Assembly: GCF_030268965.1 (NCBI RefSeq) | Contig: NZ_BSSE01000008.1 | Coordinates: forward strand, 124,001 to 188,000 | Length of the DNA: 64,000 nt | Source of the DNA: Microtetraspora sp. NBRC 16547 | Lineage (GTDB): Bacteria; Actinomycetota; Actinomycetes; Streptosporangiales; Streptosporangiaceae | Direction: 5' to 3' | Translations under genes and position numbers: made by a program | In this document: positions 24,527 through 32,342 of the stretch, piece by piece | Layout of the letters: every line of letters begins with the position of its first letter | How positions within the stretch are numbered: the stretch's first letter is position 1 | The notes under the pieces: generated by a model | Database searches by the model: none | What the model was told of the DNA's origin: nothing | The model's input: only the letters and a program-made list of their open reading frames with translations

Positions 24527-25348
24527 GTGACCGTCTCGGGTCACCGCGCAATGACGAAACCGTCCACCTCTGGCCGGCAGTTGCTGCCGCTGTCGGTCTG
24601 GCTCTGCGCCGACGAGCAGCCCGAACACGACCGAGCCGCCACAGGGTGTCCTCGCCGCAACACCCTGGTCGGCATCGAGCTCGCCCGCCATCTCATCTCC
24701 GCGTGCACCAAGCCCGGCGAGTTGATCGTCGAGACGCACCCGGTCAACGCCGCCACGCTCGCGTGCGCCGTACTACAAGGGCGGAAGGCGGTCGCTCTCG
24801 TGCCCAAGGTCGCGTACGCCCAGGCCATCCGCGCCCAGCTCCAGGAGATCTTCCCTGCCAAGGATCTGACCGGCATATACCTGCGCCCGTCGTCGCCTCG
24901 GCAGATGGACGCGGCGCTGGCCAAGCAGGCCGGAACCGCTCATCTGGTGATCTACGCGCCGCCGTGCCCTTCCGGACAGCAGTGCCCCGCCTGTCCCGAC
25001 AACGACGATCACGAGGGCGAGCGGCCCGCCGTGATGCGCGGCGCGTGGCAGGTCCTCGGCGACGGCGGACACCTCGCCGTCGTCACCGCACCCCACCGCG
25101 AAGGCGAACGGCTACGCGACCAGGCGCCTGCCCTGATCCGAGCCGCCCGCGCCGCCGGGTTCGCCTACACCCAGCACGTCATCGCGCTGCGGGTTCCCGT
25201 ACGCGAAGGCGAGTTGGTCGTCCAGGCCGCTCCCGAAGGCCTCGGCCATCTCTACGACGTCCGGCGGCCTGCGCCGCCCGTGACGGTCGGCGTACACGCC
25301 GACGTCCTGCTGTTCACGAAGATCACCAGCGACGGAGGTACGCGATGA
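24527..25348 (+). CDS. Degenerate DNA-methyltransferase-like partner protein
   Basis: 273 aa (GTG at 24527; ATG at 24551 is an alternative). Its architecture parallels the true methyltransferase that follows. 'KPGELIVETHPVNAATLACAVLQGRKAVALVP' stands where the SAM-binding motif should be, and 'LVIYAPPCPSGQQCPACPDN' where the catalytic (S/N)PPY motif should be. Both motifs deviate, so it is probably inactive. 'VLGDGGHLAVVTAPHREGE' matches the following strand-helix. Its stop overlaps the start of the next gene (ATGA). I infer a heterodimer or regulatory subunit. Confidence 0.6.
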   Translation: MTVSGHRAMTKPSTSGRQLLPLSVWLCADEQPEHDRAATGCPRRNTLVGIELARHLISACTKPGELIVETHPVNAATLACAVLQGRKAVALVPKVAYAQAIRAQLQEIFPAKDLTGIYLRPSSPRQMDAALAKQAGTAHLVIYAPPCPSGQQCPACPDNDDHEGERPAVMRGAWQVLGDGGHLAVVTAPHREGERLRDQAPALIRAARAAGFAYTQHVIALRVPVREGELVVQAAPEGLGHLYDVRRPAPPVTVGVHADVLLFTKITSDGGTR

Positions 25349-26190
25349 CGATGCCCTCGGTCTGGGCGACGGGCAACCTGACCTCCCGCACCCAGCGGAC
25401 GGGTCGCTACCTGTCCGCGTCGATGAACCACCCCGCGAAGATGCTGCCCGCGATTGCCGCCCAGGTCATCGCCACCTACACCAAGCCCGGCGACCTGGTC
25501 CTCGACCCCATGTGCGGCATCGGAACCACACTGGTGGAAGCTGTCCACCTCGGACGCGAGGCGGTCGGCGTGGAGTACGAGGCCCGCTGGGCCAACCTCG
25601 CCGTCGCGAACCTGCTGCACGCCCACCGCCAGGGTGCGACCGGCACCAGCCGCGTGATCGTCGGAGACTCTCGCCGCATCCGCGTCCTTCTCGGAGACCG
25701 CGCGGGTCGTGTGGCGCTGGTGCTGACCTCGCCACCGTACGGCTCCTACACCCATGGCCATGTGCGGTCCAGTCGCGACAGCGGAGAACCAGGCGTCAGC
25801 AAGCTGAACCATCGGTATTCGGCGGATCCCGGGAATCTTGCCCACCGCGACCTGACCACGCTGATCGGCGGGTTCACCGAGATCCTGTACGGCTGCCGCC
25901 GGTTGCTACGGCCCGGCGGCGTTGTGGCCATCACCATTCGGCCTATACGAGTGAGGGGTGAGCTTGTCGACCTGCCCGGGCAGGTCATGGAGGCCGGCCA
26001 GCAGGTCGGGCTGATTCTCGTCGACCGGATCGCGGCGCTCCTGTGCGGTCTGCGCGATGACGGGATCGTGTCCCGGGCGTCGTTCTTCCAGATGCATGAG
26101 GCCCGCCGTGCGCAGGCCCGCGGCCTGCCGGTCCACGCCATCGCCCACGAAGACCTTCTGATCTTCCGTACACCCAGGGGTGCGGCATGA
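25345..26190 (+). CDS. DNA methyltransferase (N4-cytosine/N6-adenine type)
   Basis: 281 aa from the ATG at 25345 with GGAGG ~7 nt upstream; the frame upstream is a shadow of the preceding gene. SAM-binding motif 'LDPMCGIGTTLVEAVHLGREAVGVEYE' (~52-80) and catalytic 'LTSPPYGSY' (~128-136) are intact. SPPY is commoner in N4-cytosine enzymes, but either base is possible. No restriction endonuclease is adjacent, so it may be solitary and serve anti-restriction or epigenetic control of the ICE. Coupled to genes on both sides. Confidence 0.85.
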   Translation: MTMPSVWATGNLTSRTQRTGRYLSASMNHPAKMLPAIAAQVIATYTKPGDLVLDPMCGIGTTLVEAVHLGREAVGVEYEARWANLAVANLLHAHRQGATGTSRVIVGDSRRIRVLLGDRAGRVALVLTSPPYGSYTHGHVRSSRDSGEPGVSKLNHRYSADPGNLAHRDLTTLIGGFTEILYGCRRLLRPGGVVAITIRPIRVRGELVDLPGQVMEAGQQVGLILVDRIAALLCGLRDDGIVSRASFFQMHEARRAQARGLPVHAIAHEDLLIFRTPRGAA

Positions 26191-26342
26191 GGGACGGGCT
26201 TGACCAGAGGGATCGAGACGAGCGTCGATGGCGTCCGCTCTGTGCGGCCGTCAGGGACGTCGGCGGATTCCGCCAGATGGTGGCCGCCTGGGGTGAGCTG
26301 GCGTCAGTCGTACGGCAGCGCGTTCCGCGGGGAATGCGATGA
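26187..26342 (+). CDS. 51-aa ORF bridging methyltransferase and excisionase
   Basis: The ATG at 26187 overlaps the methyltransferase stop (ATGA, 26187-26190) and the TGA at 26340-26342 overlaps the next ATG (26339). It reads 'MRDGLDQRDRDERRWRPLCAAVRDVGGF', then 'WGELASVVRQRVPRGMR': basic, charged, one helix-rich domain. Double overlap with its neighbours is strong evidence that it is translated. It may be a small DNA-binding accessory factor; function is unknown. Confidence 0.6.
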   Translation: MRDGLDQRDRDERRWRPLCAAVRDVGGFRQMVAAWGELASVVRQRVPRGMR

Positions 26343-26569
26343 AGCCGGGGCTGACGCTGGCGCAGATCCAGCAACTACCCGCCGTGGTCGACCTGGTCAC
26401 AGCGGGGCGAGCACTGGGGCTGGGCCGTACCAAGTCGTACCAGCTCGCGCGAACCGGAGAGTTCCCTTGCCGGATCATCCGGATCGGCAAGAGCTACCTG
26501 GTGCCCACCAGCGCGCTGCTCGCCCTGCTCAGCGACCACTGTGACACCGAGGAGGACGCGCATGGCTGA
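26339..26569 (+). CDS. Excisionase-like HTH protein (Xis/AlpA type)
   Basis: 76 aa. A MerR/excisionase winged helix is visible: 'LPAVVDLVTAGRALGLGRTKSYQLARTGEFPCRIIRIGKSYLVPTSALLALL'. Such proteins bend DNA at the attachment site and tip the integrase towards excision. It overlaps the start of the integrase gene, the usual xis-int arrangement of actinomycete integrative elements. Confidence 0.85.
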   Translation: MKPGLTLAQIQQLPAVVDLVTAGRALGLGRTKSYQLARTGEFPCRIIRIGKSYLVPTSALLALLSDHCDTEEDAHG

Positions 26570-28130
26570 AGGAACGACGTTCAAACGCTGCTCCTGCAAG
26601 GACGGGAACGGCAAGCCGTACGGGCAAAAGTGTCCGAAGCTCCGCCGCCCAGGCGGGGCATGGAGTCACCGCCATGGGAGCTGGAACTACCAACTCGAAC
26701 TGCCGCCCACTGCTGAGGGCAAGCGGCGCGGTCCGCTACGCCGTGGCGGGTTCGAGTCGCAGGATGTGGCCGAGACCGAACTCGCCCAGGTGCGGGAACT
26801 ACTGGCGCTGGCCGACCCCCTGGAGCCGAAGACCCGGGTGCAGATCGCCGACCTGATCAAGAAGACGCTTGCGGAGACAGGAAATTTGCCCGGTGCCGAG
26901 ACGGTCCGCCGTAAGGTCCGCAGGGGTCATGATCTGGGCGTCGAGATCACGGTGGGGGCGTGGCTGGAGGAGTTCCTCAAGCGCAAGCGCACGATCGAGG
27001 AGACCACCCGCCGCTCGTATGAGGGTCATATCCGGCTCTACCTGATCCCATACCTCGGGCATCTGCGATTGGATCGACTGAAGGTGAGCCACATCGCCGA
27101 CATGTTCGACGAGATCGAGGAGTTCAACACCACCATCACCGATCAGCGTAGAAGTGGTGATCCGCAGATCCGGGCGAGCGTGAAGTACCGGCGGCCGATC
27201 GGCGTCTCGACCATGCACAGCATCCGCGCCACCTTGCGGCACGCGCTCAACATGGCGATCCGCCAGGATCGGCTGATCGACTTCAACCCCGCCGCCGTGC
27301 TGGAGATGCCCCCAAGGGCGCGGCCCAAGGCGCTGGTGTGGACCGACGAGCGTGTGAAGCAGTGGCGGACCGACTTCCGCGACTACTTCACCGCAGAGAA
27401 GCAGCGCCGTGGCGGGCGCCGAGTGGACCCGATCGACGCCTATGTCAGCTCGCCACGGCCCTCGTCGGTCATGGTGTGGACTCCTGCTCAGACCCGGCTG
27501 TTCCTGGAGGAGGCCGCACAGCATCGCCTGTTCGCGATGTACCGGCTGATCACCGTGAGAGGGCTTCGGCGTGGGGAGGCCTGCGGGTTGCGCTGGAAGG
27601 ACGTCAACCTGGAGGCGGGGATGCTCACGATCAATTGGCAGCTCGTCCAGCTTGCCTGGGGTGTCCACGAAGGTAAGCCCAAGACCGATGCCTCAGAACG
27701 GACCCTTGCTCTCGATTCCGACACAATCGCGATCCTGCGCGCGCACCGGACGAGGCAGCTGCAGGAACGGATGGCGCTCGGGGAGGCGTGGAAGGACACC
27801 GGGTTCGTCTTCACCCAGGAGGACGGGGACCGGCTCCACCCGCAGTACGTCTCCGACCAGTTCCTGTGGCTCGCCTACATGGCCGGTCTGCCACCGATCC
27901 GGCTGCATGACCTCAGACACGGCGCGGCCTCGCTCATGCTCGCTGCGGGAGTAGAGATGAAGGTCGTGCAGGAGACCCTTGGCCACACCTCCAGCGCCTT
28001 CACCGCCGACACCTACACGAGCGTCTTTCCCGAAGTCGCCAAAGCCGCCGCCGAGAAGACCGCCGCGCTGCTCTCGATGAACGAGAAGGAGCAGCCTGTG
28101 TCTGGCGACATCATCGCCCTACGCCAGTGA
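26562..28130 (+). CDS. Tyrosine recombinase (ICE integrase)
   Basis: 522 aa from the ATG at 26562, preceded by GAGGAGG; an in-frame ATG at 26541 lies upstream of that site. N-terminal Cys-containing region ('CSCKDGNGKPYGQKCP'), SAM-like core-binding domain at ~125-215 ('RRSYEGHIRLYLIPYLGHLRLDRL'), catalytic domain from ~300. The catalytic set is complete: Arg ~332 ('RGLRRGEACGLRW'), His-x-x-Arg at ~448 ('LHDLRHGAASLM'), 'LGHTS' at ~472 and Tyr ~483 ('DTYTSV'). It should integrate and excise the 9.7-28.1 kb element. I found no tRNA or obvious att repeat beside it. Confidence 0.92.
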   Translation: MAEGTTFKRCSCKDGNGKPYGQKCPKLRRPGGAWSHRHGSWNYQLELPPTAEGKRRGPLRRGGFESQDVAETELAQVRELLALADPLEPKTRVQIADLIKKTLAETGNLPGAETVRRKVRRGHDLGVEITVGAWLEEFLKRKRTIEETTRRSYEGHIRLYLIPYLGHLRLDRLKVSHIADMFDEIEEFNTTITDQRRSGDPQIRASVKYRRPIGVSTMHSIRATLRHALNMAIRQDRLIDFNPAAVLEMPPRARPKALVWTDERVKQWRTDFRDYFTAEKQRRGGRRVDPIDAYVSSPRPSSVMVWTPAQTRLFLEEAAQHRLFAMYRLITVRGLRRGEACGLRWKDVNLEAGMLTINWQLVQLAWGVHEGKPKTDASERTLALDSDTIAILRAHRTRQLQERMALGEAWKDTGFVFTQEDGDRLHPQYVSDQFLWLAYMAGLPPIRLHDLRHGAASLMLAAGVEMKVVQETLGHTSSAFTADTYTSVFPEVAKAAAEKTAALLSMNEKEQPVSGDIIALRQ

Positions 28131-28185
28131 CCAGCTCAGAGTGAGGGGAACCGTCTATTCTGGGCTCTTCACAGTTGGGGGTGCG

Positions 28186-28281
28186 ATGAAGGTCAGCGCG
28201 TCGTTGGCCCGGGCGGGAGGCCTCGACCACCCCGACTACCCTCACCTGCGAGGAGCCACTGTAGGAGCCGACGATGGATAG
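28186..28281 (+). CDS. Possible 31-aa leader ORF overlapping the 398-aa gene
   Basis: ATG at 28186, stop TAG at 28279-28281 overlapping the ATG of the next gene (28274). It reads 'MKVSASLARAGGLDH', then 'YPHLRGATVGADDG'. The overlap could couple translation. There is no strong ribosome binding site other than GGGGGTG and the composition is ordinary, so it may be chance. Confidence 0.25.
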   Translation: MKVSASLARAGGLDHPDYPHLRGATVGADDG

Positions 28282-29470
28282 CGAGATTCAGTTGATCAGC
28301 GACGGCGACGGCCTGGCGATCACCGGGGATCCGACGGCTGTCGAAGAATTCCTCGTCTCGGAGGGCCTGTGGTCGTCGTCGAAGGACCTCGGACAGCGGC
28401 TCAAGTCCGTCCTCGGTACAGGGGCCGTAGTAGCGCAGGCAGGTTCCGAGATTGGCGCCAACTCAGGCCGCTGGCTGAAGCTGACTGAAGAGTCAGCACA
28501 CCTAGTCAACAAGTACGGGCTGAGGAAAGCCACGAAGACGGGGCTCCCCACAGGTGTGGTCCTGGGGAAGAAGGGCGGCCAGATCGGGGCATTCGTCGAA
28601 TTCGTGAAGAGGCCCCGCTCGCTTCTGAACCCGGCGATGCTTTCTGGTGTCGCGGGCATCATGGCGCAGGCTGCGATGCAACAGTCCATGGCCGAGATCA
28701 CCGCCTATCTCGCCAGGATCGACGAGAAGGTCGACGACGTGCTCCGCAACCAGAAGGACGCTGAGTTGGCGGACATGATCGGAGCGGGCGACGTGATCGG
28801 GCGGGCCATGACCATCCGAGATCAGGTGGGCCGGGTGTCGGAGACCCTATGGTCGACGGTGCAGAACACGCCGGAGACAATCGCGTCAACCCAGGCGTAC
28901 GCGTTGCTTCAACTCAAAGCAATCGCGGAGAAGATGGAGCGGGAGACCAAGATCCGTGGCCTCGCCAAGACGGCCAAGGAAGCAAAGCGGGAGGTTCAGG
29001 AGTGGCTCGCGGTTCTGGCTCGCTGCTTCCAACTGCAGGACGCGATCGACGTGCTTGAACTCGACCGGGTGCTGGACGCGTCTCCGGAGGAACTGGACGC
29101 GTATCGTCGCGGACTGAAGGCTGCCCGGCATGACCGGTTGGAACTCATCTCACGGAGCACCGAGTCTCTCTTGGCCCGCATGAATGTGGCTGTCGGCACG
29201 GCCAATGCCAAGGTGCTGCTGCACCCGACTGCGTCCCGGGCTGTGGTGGATTCGAGCAACCATGTCGCGACCGGCGTCCTTGACTTCCACGGGCTGCTCG
29301 GGATCGAGTCCGGCCGCCAGTCATGGGAGGCGAGACGATGGATGGACGCGGCCACGGAGGCGAGGGACAAGGCACTCGAGAAGGCGGGGCCCGTGGCGGC
29401 TGGCATCGCCGTCGGGAGCGTCGCGATCGCCCTCAAGGTCTTGCAGGATCGAGAGAGGAAGGCTGAGTGA
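28274..29470 (+). CDS. Unknown 398-aa helical protein beside the integrase
   Basis: I do not recognise a family. Residues ~75-130 contain a glycine/alanine-rich, mildly hydrophobic region ('NPAMLSGVAGIMAQAAMQQSM'). 'AEITAYLARIDEKVDDVLRNQKDAELADM' (~136-165) is a coiled-coil-like helix. The middle is helical and charged. The C-terminus has a small hydrophobic segment ('VAAGIAVGSVAIALKVL', ~376-392). Proteins with this 'IDEKVDDVLRNQ' segment recur in actinomycete accessory regions. Position directly after an integrase makes it a likely cargo gene. Confidence 0.6.
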   Translation: MDSEIQLISDGDGLAITGDPTAVEEFLVSEGLWSSSKDLGQRLKSVLGTGAVVAQAGSEIGANSGRWLKLTEESAHLVNKYGLRKATKTGLPTGVVLGKKGGQIGAFVEFVKRPRSLLNPAMLSGVAGIMAQAAMQQSMAEITAYLARIDEKVDDVLRNQKDAELADMIGAGDVIGRAMTIRDQVGRVSETLWSTVQNTPETIASTQAYALLQLKAIAEKMERETKIRGLAKTAKEAKREVQEWLAVLARCFQLQDAIDVLELDRVLDASPEELDAYRRGLKAARHDRLELISRSTESLLARMNVAVGTANAKVLLHPTASRAVVDSSNHVATGVLDFHGLLGIESGRQSWEARRWMDAATEARDKALEKAGPVAAGIAVGSVAIALKVLQDRERKAE

Positions 29471-29745
29471 GGGCTCCAGTCGTCAGCCGCGTGGGCTCTC
29501 GGTTGAACCGCCCCAGTGAGCCTGTGTAGGCCTCACTCGAGCCGTTCCGCCAGGTCGCGGCATCGTCTGCGGTCCTTCCGGTGCTCTCGATCTGCAGGAC
29601 TTCAAGGCCGAGCGCCCAGTAGGACCGCGACTGTCAGTCTGCGGGCCGGCGGACGGTGAGCGTAGGAGCTTCCATCCTGAAAACCTCGACCCCTACCTGG
29701 CGATCGCCGCTCGCACCCCGACTACACCCTCAACTGCGAAGAGCC

Positions 29746-31062
29746 CTATTCTGCCGGGTCATGCGATCGGCCGTTGCGGCGCATGGCGCGGCGTTGCTGG
29801 GCGTACAGCGCGGCCGATACCAGTGCGCCGACGAGCAAGAGGACAATGGCGAGCGCGTATACGGGCAGGTAGCGGGTGTCGAACATCGACGTATTGTCGT
29901 CGACCTCGCTGGCGTTGATGCCGAGGAACGCGAGGATCAGTCCGACAGGAACGGCGACCGTGGACACGAACCCGATAGCCACGGTCCAGCGCAGCCGCCG
30001 GTCTTCGTCCGCACGGCGTTCCTGGCTTTCGATCGCGGTCAGCTCGGCGGCAGTGGCCCGCTCAAGGCGGCGGAGCATGCGGGCGACGGTCTCGGCCTTG
30101 GCCACCAATCCCATCGCCTCATACAAGGCGTCGTGGTAGCCGACCACGCGCAGCGAGGGGACGAGCAGGCCGAGGTCCGCCGTCGCTTCGACGCTGTAGC
30201 TCAGGTCCAGCTCCATGTCTCCGAGCTTGCCGCTCAGGCTCTCCAGGGTCTTGCGCCGCATCTGTGTACCCTGGTGCGTACGGTCGCCGGCCCGGAACGT
30301 GGACACCGCGCAGTAGGCCGCCGACCGGATCTCGCGTAATCGCGCCGCGCTGGCCACGCCCTGGACCGCGGACAGGAAGACGGTGTTCTCCACGTAGTCC
30401 TGCTGACCGCACAGAACGCTGACGTACGGCCCGACCGCGGCCACCGCGTCAGGTCTCCGGTTCAGCTCCACCGGGTAGGTGATCGCGCTGAACTCCTTCC
30501 GGTACGGCAGGTCGCTGCGGTAGATGACCCGCTGCACGATGTCATCGCATTTGGCCGCGGACATCTTCGGCCCGAAGGCAATCTGGTGCCGCTCGGGCAG
30601 GAACACACCCTCCATGCCGAGTGCTTCGGCGGCCAGCGTCGTGACGGTCTGGTCTCCGACTTTCACATCGAGGTAGTAGCAGTCCTCCAGCAAGTCGATC
30701 GTGTGTGCCAGCTCGCAGCTCACATCGAGGCTGAGTACGGCGACGATCTGCCTGGACGGGACCACCAGCAGCCATAACCGGGCGCCGGTCAGTACGCGGA
30801 GACGATCCCAGCGTCGGAAAGCGATCTGGTCGTGATCGAGATCGATCCGCTGGATCACCTTCGGCAACTGTGCGGCTGATCCGGTGAAGTACTCCTCCAG
30901 CCGGCCGAGCCGCAGGTACTCCACTGGCAGCGCGTGATCGGCGTCCTCGGGGAGGTGCCAGGGCGTGGCGTAGATGTTGGTCAGCCGTACGCAGTCGCGC
31001 TGCGCGGGCGGGTCGAAGAGTCGTTTGCTGTTGGCTTGCCGCTTAGAACGGATGCCAGACAA
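29746..31062 (-). CDS. Two-TM membrane protein with CorA-like C-terminal topology
   Basis: 438 aa (TTG start at 31062 overlapping the upstream gene by 20 bp; a later start is possible). Residues 1-~330 form a soluble mixed domain. From ~330 a long charged helix ('AKAETVARMLRRLERATAAELTAIESQERRADEDRRLRW') leads into two C-terminal transmembrane helices joined by a short loop ('LAFLGINASEVDDNTSMFD'). The plan of long cytoplasmic domain, coiled stalk and two terminal TMs is that of CorA channels, but the GMN signature is replaced by GIN, so ion transport is unproven. TM-tethered effectors in defence systems share such plans. Confidence 0.55.
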   Translation of the reverse strand: MSGIRSKRQANSKRLFDPPAQRDCVRLTNIYATPWHLPEDADHALPVEYLRLGRLEEYFTGSAAQLPKVIQRIDLDHDQIAFRRWDRLRVLTGARLWLLVVPSRQIVAVLSLDVSCELAHTIDLLEDCYYLDVKVGDQTVTTLAAEALGMEGVFLPERHQIAFGPKMSAAKCDDIVQRVIYRSDLPYRKEFSAITYPVELNRRPDAVAAVGPYVSVLCGQQDYVENTVFLSAVQGVASAARLREIRSAAYCAVSTFRAGDRTHQGTQMRRKTLESLSGKLGDMELDLSYSVEATADLGLLVPSLRVVGYHDALYEAMGLVAKAETVARMLRRLERATAAELTAIESQERRADEDRRLRWTVAIGFVSTVAVPVGLILAFLGINASEVDDNTSMFDTRYLPVYALAIVLLLVGALVSAALYAQQRRAMRRNGRSHDPAE

Positions 31063-31930
31063 CGTCGCGGTCTCCCTCGCGGAGGGACCTGACCCGATGC
31101 GCGAACTCCTCGGCGATGCGGGGATCCTCGCCGACGTTCTGCATGAGCCAGGTCGTCATGGTCAGTTCACGAACGTCCCGTAGAACCGTGTAGCCCTGCC
31201 AGCTCCGCACGTCAAACCCGTAGGCATTGCAGAACGCCCGATACTGCTCCTCCGGCAGACCGAAACGCTGTCCGGAGATCGACGTGGGCATGAGGTCCCA
31301 CTCCCGCGGCCCGCGCGCCACGACCTCGAAGTCCAGCAACACTGCCTGCCCGTCGGCCCGAAGCAGGTTCGCCGTGTGCGCGTCCCCGTGGATCGGCCCG
31401 TGCGGCAGGGCGAATTCCAGTTCGGCATAGCGCTTGACCAGCTCTCGGCACCGTGCACGTAGGAAGTCCAGGTCCTCATCCCGTACGGCTCGTGCCGCGT
31501 CCAGCCGAGGCTCCACCTGGTAGAGCGGGTCGAAATCCGGCAGCTCACACGGCGGATCGCCGGCATCGTGGAACACACGGAGCAACTCGGCGAGGTCGGC
31601 AGGCCCAGGTGACGGCTCGTCCGGCGTGACGGCTTTCCAGAAGGAGACGGGATAGCCGTCGACGACGATCGGCTGCGCAACCTCGGAGTACGCCTGGACG
31701 GCGGGAACGCCGGCGGTCTGGAGCCAGGAGGCGACGCAGAGCTCTTTCTCCACGACGGGTAACCGTTCCTGGCCGCGAGCGATCCGCACGACGACAGGCT
31801 CGGACGCGAGCCTGTAGATGGCGTTTTCCCCCAGCCGCAGTAGCTCTGCACCCTGCGAATTCAGCCCAGCCGTACGGCACGCGGATTTCATGACATCGGT
31901 GAGCACGCCCAAGCTGAAGTCAGCCGCCAT
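31043..31930 (-). CDS. Aminoglycoside phosphotransferase (APH) fold kinase
   Basis: 295 aa from an ATG at 31930 with GAGG ~8 nt upstream; another ATG at 31966 would add 12 residues. It has the APH/choline-kinase catalytic loop 'ALPHGPIHGDAHTANLLRADGQAVLLDFEVVARGPREWDL' with catalytic Asp in HGDAH and the metal-binding Asp in LLDFE. A nucleotide-binding Lys/Arg region is near 'EPVVVRIARGQERLPVVEKEL'. Substrates of such actinomycete enzymes are often unknown, so antibiotic resistance should not be assumed. It overlaps the two-TM gene, suggesting an operon. Confidence 0.82.
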   Translation of the reverse strand: MAADFSLGVLTDVMKSACRTAGLNSQGAELLRLGENAIYRLASEPVVVRIARGQERLPVVEKELCVASWLQTAGVPAVQAYSEVAQPIVVDGYPVSFWKAVTPDEPSPGPADLAELLRVFHDAGDPPCELPDFDPLYQVEPRLDAARAVRDEDLDFLRARCRELVKRYAELEFALPHGPIHGDAHTANLLRADGQAVLLDFEVVARGPREWDLMPTSISGQRFGLPEEQYRAFCNAYGFDVRSWQGYTVLRDVRELTMTTWLMQNVGEDPRIAEEFAHRVRSLREGDRDVVWHPF

Positions 31931-32039
31931 GAGATCATCCTCACCCGTCCCGGCATCACCCGTCAAACCGAATCATCATATGTCCAGTGATTCTCGATGA
32001 TGGCGCCATGGAACGGGGCGGGTTCCACCAATGCTCTCT

Positions 32040-32320
32040 TCACATACCGGCGGTATAACCAAGCCCTCGCAGGCGCGACTCCAGTCGGACAGCTGCAGCT
32101 TCGCGTTGATCTTCTAGGGCAATTAGCGACGTTGCATATCGGTCACCCCACGAACGGTATGTATCGACAAGCGCCTGCCGTTCCGCAGAGACTATATTCT
32201 TTGTGCGAGAGGAAAGATCCTCGCCGAGTATGTCGAGCACTCGTTCGCGCGTCAGCTGATTTGATGGATGCTGAGATTTGTTCTTGAAGCGTGCGGTCCA
32301 TTGATCGACGACTCCCCGGA
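32040..32320 (-). pseudogene. hsdM: C-terminal remnant of a type I DNA methyltransferase (HsdM-like)
   Basis: The minus strand reads 'QWTARFKNKSQHPSNQLTRERVLDILGEDLSSRT' and on to 'AERQALVDTYRSWGDRYATSL'. This is the terminal helical region of actinomycete N6-adenine methylases of type I restriction systems. An in-frame TGA lies just upstream (~32320), and the catalytic NPPY domain is absent. The fragment directly follows the HEPN-motif gene on the same strand. It is clear debris of a restriction-modification locus. Confidence 0.65.
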
Positions 32321-32342
32321 ATCAATCTTTGTCGCGCAACAG

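Noticed and set aside
24646-25344. Long N-terminal extension of the methyltransferase
   Set aside because: It is the out-of-frame reading of the preceding methyltransferase-like gene and is Arg/Pro-rich noise.
28131-28273. Attachment site next to the ICE integrase
   Set aside because: No tRNA-like sequence and no direct repeat shared with the 7.8-9.7 kb region could be found, so the ICE boundaries remain undefined.
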